NCBI GenBank assembly: GCA_002305265.1
Contig: DBQP01000009.1
Span: forward strand, 1-60,820
Direction of reading: 5' to 3'
DNA from: Prevotellaceae bacterium UBA1391
GTDB lineage: Bacteria; Bacteroidota; Bacteroidia; Bacteroidales; Bacteroidaceae
Length of the DNA stretch: 60,820 nucleotides
This document shows positions 1-8,603 of this stretch, piece by piece. A program made the position numbers and the translations under genes. Under the pieces are notes generated by a model, which worked only from the letters and a program-made list of their open reading frames with translations, searched no databases and was not told the DNA's origin. The first letter of the stretch is position 1. Every line of letters begins with the position of its first letter.

Positions 1-493
1 TTAAATTAATTCCGCCAACGGGTGGATTGAAGTAATGTTTAAGTTGTATGTTTGATTGGATTCTTTTAAGGACGTGATGTTTTTTTGGCATGTTGTGTTT
101 TTGAAGATGGAGCAGGTGTAAAACAATGTGCTCCGGCTTTCATCAGGTAGTGGCGGCAAATTTACAAAAATATTTGAAATACTGTGCACTTTCTTCAAAA
201 AAAGTGAGCGTAAAGTTGCATCAGCGTGAGTTTGAATCTCTTTTTCCTGCGCCGTCTTTCTTATTGTACAGCGGTGCTGGCATCCCAATCCTGTCCCCCG
301 CGCGTTCTTTCCCTTCCTCACGCGCGTTCCTTCTTTTCCCCGTGCGCATCTCATTCCTTCCCCATGCGCGTCTCTCCAAACAAAGAAACCCCGCGTTTAC
401 CGCATCAGCTTCGCCGGATGGCAGCCACGAAGAAGCGTCCCCTCGTCGCCGACGGGGGATTGCTATATAGATGGTAGGGGCGGGGGATGCGGA
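1..493. other. intergenic region, no supported gene
   Basis: This stretch precedes the 3' end of pdxB. Its first 250 bases are AT-rich and open frames exist on both strands, but they are low-complexity (Arg/Ser/Pro-rich), resemble no family I know and have no convincing start context. The only structure I can support is the 22-bp periodic array at 277-386. Confidence 0.6.
277..386. repeat. 22-bp periodic array (CGCGCGTT-type core)
   Basis: CGCGCGTT-like cores start at 299, 321, 343 (TGCGCATC) and 365 (TGCGCGTC), exactly 22 bp apart, with pyrimidine-rich text (CTTTCCCTTCCT-like) between them. A weaker unit, CTGGCATC, sits at 277 in the same register. CGCGCG is palindromic. The array lies just downstream of the pdxB stop. 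Function unknown. Confidence 0.75.
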
Positions 494-1558
494 TCAGACT
501 TGCTCGCGGCGCAGCGGATAGTTGCCGCGGAAGTGCTCGAACAGGTCGGGGCGGGCCTTGAGGCGGTCGGAGTCGACGCGCGGGTCGTAGAGGCGGAGCG
601 GCCCGTCGGTGGCGTCAGGGCCGTAACAGAAGCCGTCGGGCAGGGCGGGTGGTTGCACGCTCAGCGTGAACGGCTGCTGGAGGAAGCGCGCCACGGCCTC
701 CAGCGACATTCGGGTGGCGTTGGCCTTGCCGTCGGCGGAATAGCCGGCGATGTGCGGTGTGGCGATGTCGACGGCCTCAAGCAGCTCGGGCAGCACGTGC
801 GGCTCGTCTTCCCAAGTGTCGATGGCGGTGCGCCCCACCTGCGCGCTGCGGATGGCGCGGAGCAAGGCGGCGTTGTCGACCACGGCGCCTCGGCTCGAGT
901 TGATGACGATGGGCCGGCGCCGCAGGCGGGAGAAGAAATCGTCGGAGGCGAGGTGGTAGGTGGGGTGGGGCCCGTCGGTGGAGAGGTAGGGGTGGAAGGT
1001 GATGACGTCGCAGGCGTCGGCCAGTTGCTCCAGCGTGTGGAAGGCAGGCCGCTCGTGCTGCCAATGCTGCGTGCGCAGCAGGGGCACGTCGGCCTCCGGA
1101 TGGGCCTCGAGCTGGGCTTCGAGCGGCGGATCGCAGAGCATCACTTCGTGTCCGGCGCCCAGCAGGTCGTCGGCCACGAGACTGCCCACGTGGCCCACGC
1201 CGACGATGCCGATGCGCAGCGCCTGCTGCGGCGGGGCGAGGCAGAGGAGCACGTTGTGCACGTATTGCCGGACGCTGCCGGCGTTGCATCCGGGGCAGTT
1301 GGTCCAGCCGATGCCGGCCGCCTGCAGGTATTCGGTGTCGAGGTGGTCGTAGCCGATGGTGGCGGTGACGATGAGCCGCACGCGGCTGCCGTCGAGCAAG
1401 TCGCGGTTGCAGAGCGTGCGGGTGCGCACAATGAGGATGTCGGCGTCGGCCACGTCGCTGGCCGAGATGTCGGCTCCGGGCAGATAGACCGCCTCGTCGA
1501 CGAGCTGCTCGATCAGCCCTTGGATGTAGGGTATTTTGTTGTCGATGATTGCTTTCAT
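494..1558 (-). CDS. pdxB: erythronate-4-phosphate dehydrogenase
   Basis: 354 residues. A D-2-hydroxyacid dehydrogenase-fold enzyme oxidising 4-phosphoerythronate in the DXP-independent pyridoxal 5'-phosphate pathway, in the cytosol. The N-terminus MKAIIDNKIPYI is typical of PdxB. The Rossmann dinucleotide loop GIVGVGHVG is at residues 117-125, followed by SSRGAVVD (catalytic Arg), EDEP (Glu) and TPHIAGYS (His), in the family's order. The frame is open 96 codons further upstream, but that part is low-complexity and the start at 1558 aligns with the family N-terminus. It is divergent from the DUF4254 gene. The length is slightly below the usual 370-380. Confidence 0.93.
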   Translation of the reverse strand: MKAIIDNKIPYIQGLIEQLVDEAVYLPGADISASDVADADILIVRTRTLCNRDLLDGSRVRLIVTATIGYDHLDTEYLQAAGIGWTNCPGCNAGSVRQYVHNVLLCLAPPQQALRIGIVGVGHVGSLVADDLLGAGHEVMLCDPPLEAQLEAHPEADVPLLRTQHWQHERPAFHTLEQLADACDVITFHPYLSTDGPHPTYHLASDDFFSRLRRRPIVINSSRGAVVDNAALLRAIRSAQVGRTAIDTWEDEPHVLPELLEAVDIATPHIAGYSADGKANATRMSLEAVARFLQQPFTLSVQPPALPDGFCYGPDATDGPLRLYDPRVDSDRLKARPDLFEHFRGNYPLRREQV

Positions 1559-1600
1559 GAGGATGTCGTGTCGATGGTTGGAAAGATGCGCCTGCGCCTG

Positions 1601-1608
1601 CAAAGGTA
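1601..1608 (-). promoter_or_regulatory. putative -7 box of pdxB promoter
   Basis: The minus strand reads TACCTTTG, matching the Bacteroidetes TAnnTTTG -7 element, 43 bases upstream of the pdxB start. Confidence 0.5.
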
Positions 1609-1692
1609 GCAAAAAATGCAGAGAGGGCGGTGTGCTGCCGGCCTGAATCGGAGAAAAAGTCTGAAAACGTTGCTGAAATGAATGAAATTCCT

Positions 1693-1700
1693 TATTTTTG
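1693..1700 (+). promoter_or_regulatory. putative -7 box for the DUF4254/GT9 gene
   Basis: TATTTTTG matches TAnnTTTG. A TTG triplet about 23 bases upstream could serve as the -33 element. The coding start is at 1884, which implies a long leader of about 180 bases in which I see no gene. Confidence 0.45.
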
Positions 1701-1883
1701 CACACTGATGTTTTTTCATACGGCCCACATGCCTTGGGCCTGGGCGTGGCTTCGGCGTTGCCTGCGGTCCGTTTTCGGGCCAACGCGGAGGCGCTTGCGC
1801 GCAGGCTTCGACGTGTCTGTCTTGCAGGTGCGGGGCGGAAGTGCATCAGCTGTTACTTGGAAACACTCATAACAAAAACCCAT

Positions 1884-3701
1884 ATGACTTTTACTGAAAT
1901 CTGCATGCCGATTTTCGACCGTGCGATTGCCGACTATCACCGTCTCGATGATGTCGACCAGCCGCTCCATATCCCCTTCGAGGCTGGCTCCATCGAGGCC
2001 AATCTCTACGTGAAGTGCTGGATCGACACGGTGCAGTGGCATCTGGAGGACATCATCCGCGACCCGAACATCGACCCCGTGGCAGCGCTGGCGCTCAAGC
2101 GCAGGATTGACAAGAGCAACCAGGACCGCACCGACCTCGTCGAGATGATCGACTCCTACTTCCTCGCGCGCTATCAGGACACCGCCGTGCAGCCCTTCGC
2201 CACCATCAACACCGAGAGCCCCGCGTGGGCCATCGACCGCCTGAGCATCCTCGCGCTCAAAATCTGGCACATGCGGGAGCAGACCGAACGCCCCGATGCC
2301 ACCCCCGCCCACAAGGCTGCCTGCCAGCGCAAGCTCGACGTGCTCCTGCTGCAGCAGCTGGACCTGAGCGCTGCCATCGACCAATTGCTCGCCGACATCG
2401 AGGCTGGACGCAAGTACATGAAAGTCTACAAGCAGATGAAAATGTACAACGACCCCGCCACCAACCCCATTCTCTACGGCCAGAAGAGAGCGGCCGCACC
2501 CTGCGGAGCGACATCCCCGCCGCTCCCGCGCGCCGCTTGCCCCTCTCCCTTGCGCAGTCCCGTCGCGCGCACGTCGCCTCGTGCCGGCGACGGCCGCGCT
2601 CCCCGCAAGGAAGCAGTTTGCAAACCCAACCTATTTCCTATATCTTACCTTAAATCCAACGTTTTGTCACAATTACTAATTATCCGCCTGTCGGCCATGG
2701 GAGATGTGGCCATGACCGTTCCCGTGGTCACAGAACTGGCGCAACAGTATCCCGAATGGCACATCACGCTGCTGACGCGCCGTTCGTTCCTGCCGCTCTT
2801 CGACTTCGCCCCCTCCAACGTCGAAGTGCTCGGAATCAACCTGAAAGAATATGGAGGGCTGCCCGGGCTCTATCGACTCTACGCCCTGCTGAAGAAGCGG
2901 AAGTTCGACGTTGTCGCCGACTTCCACGACGTGCTCCGGTCGAAGTTCCTGCGCACGATGTTCAAATGGAGCGGCACACGCGTGGCCGTCATCGACAAAG
3001 GACGTGCCGAGAAGAAAGCCCTCCTCGGCCATGGCCGCGACGCCGAACCCCTCAAGCCCGTCATGGAGCGCTATCGCGACGTGCTGCGCGCCCTCGATTT
3101 CGACGTCCGCCCCACGTTCACCCGCCTCTTCCAGCCCCACGAGGTCGACTTCGCCGAAGTGGAGCAGCGCGTCGGCAAGAAAGCCGAGGGCGAGCGCTGG
3201 GTCGGCATCGCCCCCCTCGCGGCACACCCCGGCAAGGTCTATTCCACCGACTCGCTGCAGCTCGTGGCCAACCGCCTGGCCGACGAAGGCATCCGTGTCT
3301 TCGCCTTTGGCGCCGGCGCTTCCGAGCGCAACGTCCTCAGCCTGTGGGAGAAAGAAAATGTAACCAGCGTCTGCGGCAAGATGGGCGGACTGCACAACGA
3401 ACTGCTCCTCATGTCGCAGCTCGACTGCATGGTGGCCATGGATTCGAGCAACATGCACATGGCCAGCCTCTGCGGCACGCCCGTCGTGAGCATCTGGGGC
3501 GCCACCCATCCCAAGATGGGCTTCGCCCCCTTCGGCCAGCCCGCCGACCTCGCCCTGCAGGACGACACGCTGCCCTGCCGCCCCTGCTCCGTCTACGGCA
3601 ACCAGCCCTGCAAGCTGAAGGACTACCGCTGCCTGCGCGGCATCACGCCCACCCGCATTTTCGACAAGGTGATGGAAGTGCTCCAGTCCTCGGCCCGCTG
3701 A
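1884..3701 (+). CDS. DUF4254 protein read in frame into a glycosyltransferase family 9 (heptosyltransferase-like) protein
   Basis: 605 codons without a stop. Residues 1-201 are a complete DUF4254 protein (WIDTVQWHLEDIIRDP; KSNQDRTDLVEMIDSYF; RKYMKVYKQMKMYNDP), which elsewhere ends near NPILYGQK. Residues 202-260 are an Ala/Pro/Arg-rich linker unlike either domain. Residues 261-605 are GT9: LLIIRLSAMGDVAMTVP at the start and MDSSNMHMASLCGTP plus SIWGATHP in the ADP-heptose-binding half, consistent with adding a sugar to lipopolysaccharide core. A separate GT9 could start at TTG 2664 (M-S-Q-L-L-I-I-R). The following acyltransferase gene also suggests lipid A/LPS work. Either a true fusion or two genes whose stop codon was lost. 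Confidence 0.8.
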   Translation: MTFTEICMPIFDRAIADYHRLDDVDQPLHIPFEAGSIEANLYVKCWIDTVQWHLEDIIRDPNIDPVAALALKRRIDKSNQDRTDLVEMIDSYFLARYQDTAVQPFATINTESPAWAIDRLSILALKIWHMREQTERPDATPAHKAACQRKLDVLLLQQLDLSAAIDQLLADIEAGRKYMKVYKQMKMYNDPATNPILYGQKRAAAPCGATSPPLPRAACPSPLRSPVARTSPRAGDGRAPRKEAVCKPNLFPISYLKSNVLSQLLIIRLSAMGDVAMTVPVVTELAQQYPEWHITLLTRRSFLPLFDFAPSNVEVLGINLKEYGGLPGLYRLYALLKKRKFDVVADFHDVLRSKFLRTMFKWSGTRVAVIDKGRAEKKALLGHGRDAEPLKPVMERYRDVLRALDFDVRPTFTRLFQPHEVDFAEVEQRVGKKAEGERWVGIAPLAAHPGKVYSTDSLQLVANRLADEGIRVFAFGAGASERNVLSLWEKENVTSVCGKMGGLHNELLLMSQLDCMVAMDSSNMHMASLCGTPVVSIWGATHPKMGFAPFGQPADLALQDDTLPCRPCSVYGNQPCKLKDYRCLRGITPTRIFDKVMEVLQSSAR

Positions 3702-3853
3702 TCCGCACGGCCCTCCGCGCGGCCGCATCGGGGCCCTGCGCCGCTGCCCGCGCGGGCGGAGCCTCCCCTCCTGCCGCCCGTGCCGCCCCAAGCCGCTGCC
3801 CCTCATGCGCTGCGCAGCGCCTTCCCCTGTCATCCAACCCTCATCATACGCCT

Positions 3854-4756
3854 GTGGCCATCCTCGACAAACTCCTCTACGCCCTCTTCTGGCTGTGCTC
3901 CCTGCTGCCCTTCTGGCTCATGTACGCCATCTCCGACTGCGCCTACTTCGTCGTCCGCTACGTCGTCCGCTACCGGCGGCAGGTCGTGCGGTCCAACCTC
4001 CGCAGCGCGTTCCCACAGCACTCCGAGCAGCAGCTCGACCAGGTGGAGGCCGGATTCTATCACTTCTTCTGCGATCAGTTCGTCGAGATGGTGAAGCAAT
4101 TCTCCATGTCGCGAGAGACCATGATGAAGCGCATGCGCTTCGAAGGCCTCGACCAGCTGCGCGACAGCTTCAGCGACGACGTCTCCATCCTCTTCGTCAT
4201 GCTCGGCCACTATGGCAACTGGGAGTGGATCGCCAGCCTCCAGTATTGGCTCGACGACGTCCACTGCACGCAAATCTACCACCGGCTCTACAACCGTTCC
4301 TTCGACCGCCTTCTGCTCAATCTCCGCCAGCACTACGGCGGCGAGTGCATCACCATGAAGGACACCGCCCGCCGGCTCATACGCCTGAAGGCTGAGGGCC
4401 GCAAGACGGTGGTCGGATTCATCGCCGACCAGCAGCCCAAGTGGCGCGCCATCCACCACTTCACCCCCTTCCTACACCACGACACGGCCGTCTTCACAGG
4501 GGCCGAGACGCTGGCCCGCAAACTGAACGCCGTGCTCTACTATGGGCACGTCACGCGTCCGCGCCGCGGCTACTATGTGTGCCAGATGCAGCCCATCGGC
4601 ACGCCGGCGCCCGACGCCGCGTCCTTCGACCTCACCGACACCTACATGCAGCTGCTCGAGCACGACATCGTGGCCGTGCCCCATCTTTGGCTCTGGAGCC
4701 ACAAGCGCTGGAGCCGCACCAAGGAGCGCTGGCTCGAGCGCCAGGCCGGCAAGTAG
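3854..4756 (+). CDS. LpxL/HtrB-like lipid A acyltransferase
   Basis: 300 residues with a GTG start, chosen because no ATG lies in frame nearby and the N-terminus (hydrophobic residues 5-37) fits the family. It belongs to the bacterial lysophospholipid/lipid A acyltransferase family, which adds secondary acyl chains at the inner membrane. The HX4E catalytic motif is visible as GHYGNWEW (His119, Glu124); GFIADQQP and the substrate motif around FTGAETLARK follow. It sits 152 bases after the GT9 gene on the same strand and ends at a strong terminator, consistent with one LPS-assembly transcription unit. Confidence 0.87.
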   Translation: MAILDKLLYALFWLCSLLPFWLMYAISDCAYFVVRYVVRYRRQVVRSNLRSAFPQHSEQQLDQVEAGFYHFFCDQFVEMVKQFSMSRETMMKRMRFEGLDQLRDSFSDDVSILFVMLGHYGNWEWIASLQYWLDDVHCTQIYHRLYNRSFDRLLLNLRQHYGGECITMKDTARRLIRLKAEGRKTVVGFIADQQPKWRAIHHFTPFLHHDTAVFTGAETLARKLNAVLYYGHVTRPRRGYYVCQMQPIGTPAPDAASFDLTDTYMQLLEHDIVAVPHLWLWSHKRWSRTKERWLERQAGK

Positions 4757-4781
4757 GCCCGGCCTGCCCCTGCAACGCAGC

Positions 4782-4828
4782 AGCGGGACAGCCACTTCGC
4801 CCGTGAAGTGGCTGTCCCGCTCTTTTTT
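4782..4828 (+). terminator. rho-independent terminator after the acyltransferase gene
   Basis: A perfect 17-bp stem (4782-4798 with 4805-4821, AGCGGGACAGCCACTTC and its complement) and a 6-base loop, followed by a CTTTTTTT run. Confidence 0.93.
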
Positions 4829-4880
4829 AGCACCCGCGCCGCGCCCATGCCGCTCCGCGCGCCGGCCGTCATGATTTCAC

Positions 4881-5004
4881 GAAGGCCTTCGCGCATCATC
4901 ACGAAGGCCTTCCCGATCGTTCGAGAAGGCCTTCGTGTTTCCAATTCGAGTGCGCTCGTTTCCGATTTTGAGTGCGCTCGTTTTCTGTTTTGAGTGCGTT
5001 CGTT
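4881..5004. repeat. composite 22-bp array: 3 x GAAGGCCTTC then 3 x GAGTGCGCTCG
   Basis: GAAGGCCTTC palindromes start at 4881, 4903 and 4925; GAGTGCGCTCG-type cores start at 4948, 4970 and 4992. Steps are 22, 22, 23, 22 and 22 bp. The text between cores is not conserved. The array sits between the convergent ends of the acyltransferase and asd genes, after the terminator. Confidence 0.9.
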
Positions 5005-5089
5005 TCCGTCCGTCGGTGCGGAAGCCGCAGCGGGCAGATGCGTCAGCGCCGCATGCCGCGTGCGCCGGCGTCGCTGGCCGCGCGTGGGC

Positions 5090-6103
5090 CTACTTCACGT
5101 TGCCGACCTCGACGAGAAATTCGGCAATCTGCACGGCGTTGAGCGCCGCGCCCTTGCGGATCTGGTCGCCCGTGAGCCAGAGCGTGATGCCGTTGTCGTC
5201 GGCCAGGTCCTTGCGCACACGGCCTACGTACACGTCGTCCTTGCCCGCGCTCTCCAGCGGCATCGGGTAGACGTAGTTCTGCGCGTCGTCCTTCAGCGTG
5301 ATGCCCGGAGCGGCCGCGATGGCGGCGCGCACCTCGTCGACGGAGAGCGGCTTCTCCGTCTCGATCCACACGCTCTCGCTGTGGCTGCGGAGCGAGCTCA
5401 CACGCACGCAGGTGGCGCTCACGCGCACGTCGCTGTGCATGATCTTGCGCGTCTCGTGGAACATCTTCATCTCTTCCTTCGTGTAGTCGTTCTCCAGCAT
5501 CTTGTCGATCTGCGGGATGACGTTGTAGGCCAGCTGGTGCGGAAACTTCGAGATGGTCTTCACCTCGCCCGTCTCCAGCAGCTCATGATACTGCTGCTCC
5601 AGTTCGGCCATGGCGGCCGCGCCCGCGCCGCTCGCGCTCTGGTAGCTGCTCACGTGAATGCGGCGGATGTGGCTGAGCTGCTCGATGGGCTTCAGCACGA
5701 CCACCATCATGATCGTCGTGCAGTTGGGGTTGGCGATGATGCCGCGCGGACGCACCAGCGCATCCTCCGCGTTGCACTCCGGCACCACCAGCGGCACGTC
5801 TTCCTCCATGCGGAAGGCGCTGCTGTTGTCAATCATCACGGCGCCGAATTTGGTGATGTCCTCGGCAAATTCCTGCGATGTCCCGGCACCGGCGCTGGCG
5901 AACACGATGTCGATGCCCTTGAAGTCGTCGCCGTGCTGCAGCAGCTTCACTTCATGCTCCTTGCCGCGGAACGTGTATTTCGAGCCCGCCGAACGGCTGG
6001 AGCCGAAAAGCACGAGGTTGTCGATTGGGAAGTTTCTTTCGTCGAGAATGCGCAGGAACTCCTGTCCGACAGCTCCACTTGCGCCCACAATTGCTACGTT
6101 CAT
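5090..6103 (-). CDS. asd: aspartate-semialdehyde dehydrogenase
   Basis: 337 residues, the usual length. It makes aspartate semialdehyde from aspartyl phosphate with NADPH, for lysine/diaminopimelate, threonine and methionine synthesis. VGASGAVGQEF (residues 6-16) is the NADP loop, NPNCTT carries the catalytic Cys128, SSYQSASGAG follows, and CVRVSSLRSHSESV carries the active-site histidine. The start at 6103 matches the family N-terminus MNVAIVGASGAVG. It is monocistronic by position: it is divergent from the antiporter gene and faces the acyltransferase gene. Confidence 0.95.
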   Translation of the reverse strand: MNVAIVGASGAVGQEFLRILDERNFPIDNLVLFGSSRSAGSKYTFRGKEHEVKLLQHGDDFKGIDIVFASAGAGTSQEFAEDITKFGAVMIDNSSAFRMEEDVPLVVPECNAEDALVRPRGIIANPNCTTIMMVVVLKPIEQLSHIRRIHVSSYQSASGAGAAAMAELEQQYHELLETGEVKTISKFPHQLAYNVIPQIDKMLENDYTKEEMKMFHETRKIMHSDVRVSATCVRVSSLRSHSESVWIETEKPLSVDEVRAAIAAAPGITLKDDAQNYVYPMPLESAGKDDVYVGRVRKDLADDNGITLWLTGDQIRKGAALNAVQIAEFLVEVGNVK

Positions 6104-6234
6104 AACTTGATTAAATCTACAATGTTTTTACCTTATGGCGTTGCTTCGTCGCGTTCCTTCTTCTACAGGCACGCAGGCAGAGCGCCCAAATAGCGTCTGA
6201 TGACAACGCGGCACGAATTTTTAATTTTCGACTG

Positions 6235-6242
6235 CAAAATTA
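6235..6242 (-). promoter_or_regulatory. putative -7 box of asd promoter
   Basis: The minus strand reads TAATTTTG (TAnnTTTG), about 130 bases upstream of the asd start, in an AT-rich divergent gap. Confidence 0.45.
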
Positions 6243-6284
6243 TAACTTTTCTGCGACTTATTCTATACATTCGCCACTTTTTAT

Positions 6285-6292
6285 TAACTTTG
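6285..6292 (+). promoter_or_regulatory. putative -7 box of antiporter promoter
   Basis: TAACTTTG matches TAnnTTTG, 110 bases upstream of the antiporter start at 6403. It is back to back with the asd promoter. Confidence 0.5.
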
Positions 6293-6402
6293 CACCGCAT
6301 TTGTAGGCCGAATGCCACCTCTATTGCATATTTACACGCGCAACGGAACGTTTTGAGTTGCAACAGCCAGCCGCTGTCCGTTGTCCTTCAACGCAATTCC
6401 GC

Positions 6403-8541
6403 ATGGACTCAGTGACCGCTTTTCTGCATCTTCCCTTCACCGACCCCACCTGGGTCTTCCTCATCGTGCTCGCCATCATCCTGCTGGCGCCGATGATCCT
6501 GTCGCGCCTGCGCATCCCGCACGTGGTCGGAATGATCCTCGCCGGCGTGCTCGTTGGTCAGCATGGGCTCAATCTGCTGGAGCGCGATACCTCGTTCAGC
6601 CTCTTCGGACAGGTCGGGCTCTACTACATCATGTTCCTCGCCGGCCTTGAGATGGATCTCCAAAGTCTCAAGCAACAGCGCCTGAAAGGCCTCATCTTCG
6701 GCGTTTTCACCTCCTTCCTTCCCTTCTTCAGCGGTCTCGCCGCAGCCGTCTACCTGCTCCACCAGCACGTCGCCTCCGCCGTGCTCCTGGCCTGCATCCT
6801 CACCAGCCACACCCTCGTGAGCTACCCCATCGTCGGCCGCTACCGCGTGAGCCGGCACAAGAGCGTCACCATCAGCGTCGCCGCCACGATGTTCGCACTG
6901 CTCGTCGCGCTCTTCATCCTGGCCATCCAGGCCGGCATGCTGAAAGGCACGTCGAACCTCTGGTTCTGGCTCGCCTTCGTGGGAAAAGTGCTCGTCTTCG
7001 TCTGGGTCATCTTCTGGGTGTACCCCCGCGTCATTCCACGCTTCTTCCGCGCCTTCTCCGACCCCGTCATGCAGTTCATCTTCGTGCTGACCATGGTGTT
7101 CCTCTCCGCCGCCATCGCCTCGCTGTGCGGACTGGAAGGCATCCTCGGCGTCTTCCTCGCGGGACTCGTCTTCAACCGCTTCATCCCGCGCACCGCGCCC
7201 CTCATGAACCGCGTCGAGTTCATGGGCAACGCCATCTTCATTCCCTATTTCCTCATTGGCGTCGGCATGCTCGTCAACCTCCGGCCCCTCTTCACCTCGA
7301 CCGCCGCGCAGATCGTCGCCGCGGTCTTCGTCGTGGTCGGAACCCTCAGCAAGTACATCGCCGCATTCATCTCGCGCCGCCTCTTCCGCCTCAGCCCCGC
7401 CAGCGGTCTCATGATGTTCGGTCTCTCCGAGGCGCATGCGGCAGGCGCGCTGGCCATGGTCATGGTGGGAACACGACTGGAAATCGCCCCCGGCGTGCCG
7501 CTGATGAGCTCCACCATGCTCGACGGCGTCGTCGTCATGATCTTCGTCAGCTGCATCATCGCCTCCATCACGACGGACCAGGCCGCCCGACGCATCAAGC
7601 TCGAGATGGAGCACGACTCCTCCTTCGAGGCCAGGCCGAAGCAGGACGACGAGAAAATCCTCATCCCGCTCAACGACCTCGACAACTTGCCGCTGCTCCT
7701 GCAGACCGCCATCTTCATGCGCAACGCAGAGCTCAACCGCGGGCTCATCTGCCTCAACATCGTCAACGAAACCGATCCCGGCGGCTTGCTGCACCTCCAC
7801 AGCCACGAATGCCTGCAGGAGGCACAGCGCATCTGCGCCGCCGCCGATGTGAAGGTGCAGACCCAGAGCCGTCTGGCCGTCAATTTCACGTCTGGCGTCG
7901 TGCATGCGTTCCACGAGAACGACGCCAGCGAGATCATCATTGGCGCCCATCATCGGCGCGGACCGCAAGACTCCGTGATGGGGCGCTTCGCCGTCGGGCT
8001 CATCAGCAGCCTCAACCGCCAGATTCTGATCGTGCACTACACGATGCCACTCAACGTGCTCCGCCGCATGGTCGTGAGCGTCCCCGAGCGCGCACAGTAC
8101 GAGGCAGGCTTCTACCGCTGGGTGGAGCGCATCGCCCGGCTGGCGATCGAGATCGGATGTCGCGTCGAATTCCATGCCACGGCCGCAACGGGCGAGCTCA
8201 TCCGCAACTATCTGGAATTCTTCCATCCGCTCATCCGCGACGAATACAAGACGTGCGACGAGCTCCTGCCCATCAGTCAATATGCCGAGGAACTGCACCC
8301 CGACCATCTGCTGGTCGTCGTCTCCGCGCGCCCCGGCACCATCTCCTTCGACAACCGCATGCGCGGTCTCAGGCAGGAACTGGCCACGCATTTCTCCGAC
8401 CGCAACCTCATCGTAGTCTTCCCCGACCAGGAAGGCGATGCGCCCGTGGTCCCCACGTTCTCGGCGCCGCTCCTGATGGAGAACCACGGGCCGTCCCGTC
8501 TCTCCGCCTGGTTGTCGCACTGGGTCAGCCGCATCGGCTGA
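6403..8541 (+). CDS. CPA2-family cation/proton antiporter with a C-terminal universal-stress-like region
   Basis: 712 residues. The N-terminal half (about 1-400) is strongly hydrophobic with roughly 12 membrane spans and motifs of the Na+/H+ exchanger (KefB/NapA) family: PHVVGMILAGVLVGQHG, YIMFLAGLEMDL, LTSHTLVSYPIVGR and GLSEAHAAGALAMVMVG. The soluble C-terminal half (about 430-712) looks like one or two USP-type regulatory domains (IIIGAHHRRGPQDSVMGRF). It probably exchanges Na+ or K+ for H+ in the inner membrane. The ATG at 6403 is preferred over an in-frame ATG 15 codons upstream because the protein family starts near the first membrane span. Confidence 0.88.
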   Translation: MDSVTAFLHLPFTDPTWVFLIVLAIILLAPMILSRLRIPHVVGMILAGVLVGQHGLNLLERDTSFSLFGQVGLYYIMFLAGLEMDLQSLKQQRLKGLIFGVFTSFLPFFSGLAAAVYLLHQHVASAVLLACILTSHTLVSYPIVGRYRVSRHKSVTISVAATMFALLVALFILAIQAGMLKGTSNLWFWLAFVGKVLVFVWVIFWVYPRVIPRFFRAFSDPVMQFIFVLTMVFLSAAIASLCGLEGILGVFLAGLVFNRFIPRTAPLMNRVEFMGNAIFIPYFLIGVGMLVNLRPLFTSTAAQIVAAVFVVVGTLSKYIAAFISRRLFRLSPASGLMMFGLSEAHAAGALAMVMVGTRLEIAPGVPLMSSTMLDGVVVMIFVSCIIASITTDQAARRIKLEMEHDSSFEARPKQDDEKILIPLNDLDNLPLLLQTAIFMRNAELNRGLICLNIVNETDPGGLLHLHSHECLQEAQRICAAADVKVQTQSRLAVNFTSGVVHAFHENDASEIIIGAHHRRGPQDSVMGRFAVGLISSLNRQILIVHYTMPLNVLRRMVVSVPERAQYEAGFYRWVERIARLAIEIGCRVEFHATAATGELIRNYLEFFHPLIRDEYKTCDELLPISQYAEELHPDHLLVVVSARPGTISFDNRMRGLRQELATHFSDRNLIVVFPDQEGDAPVVPTFSAPLLMENHGPSRLSAWLSHWVSRIG

Positions 8542-8603
8542 GCGCATAGGGGCTTGCCCCGCTCGCCGCACGTCTGTTTTACGCATACGCAAACTCATAT
8601 TGC

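Noticed and set aside
1..354. 117-codon minus-strand frame at the window start
   Set aside because: Low-complexity, no start context, no recognisable family.
6409..8598. 729-codon minus-strand open frame opposite the antiporter gene
   Set aside because: Shadow of high-GC codon use; composition is His/Asp/Glu-rich and no family is recognisable.
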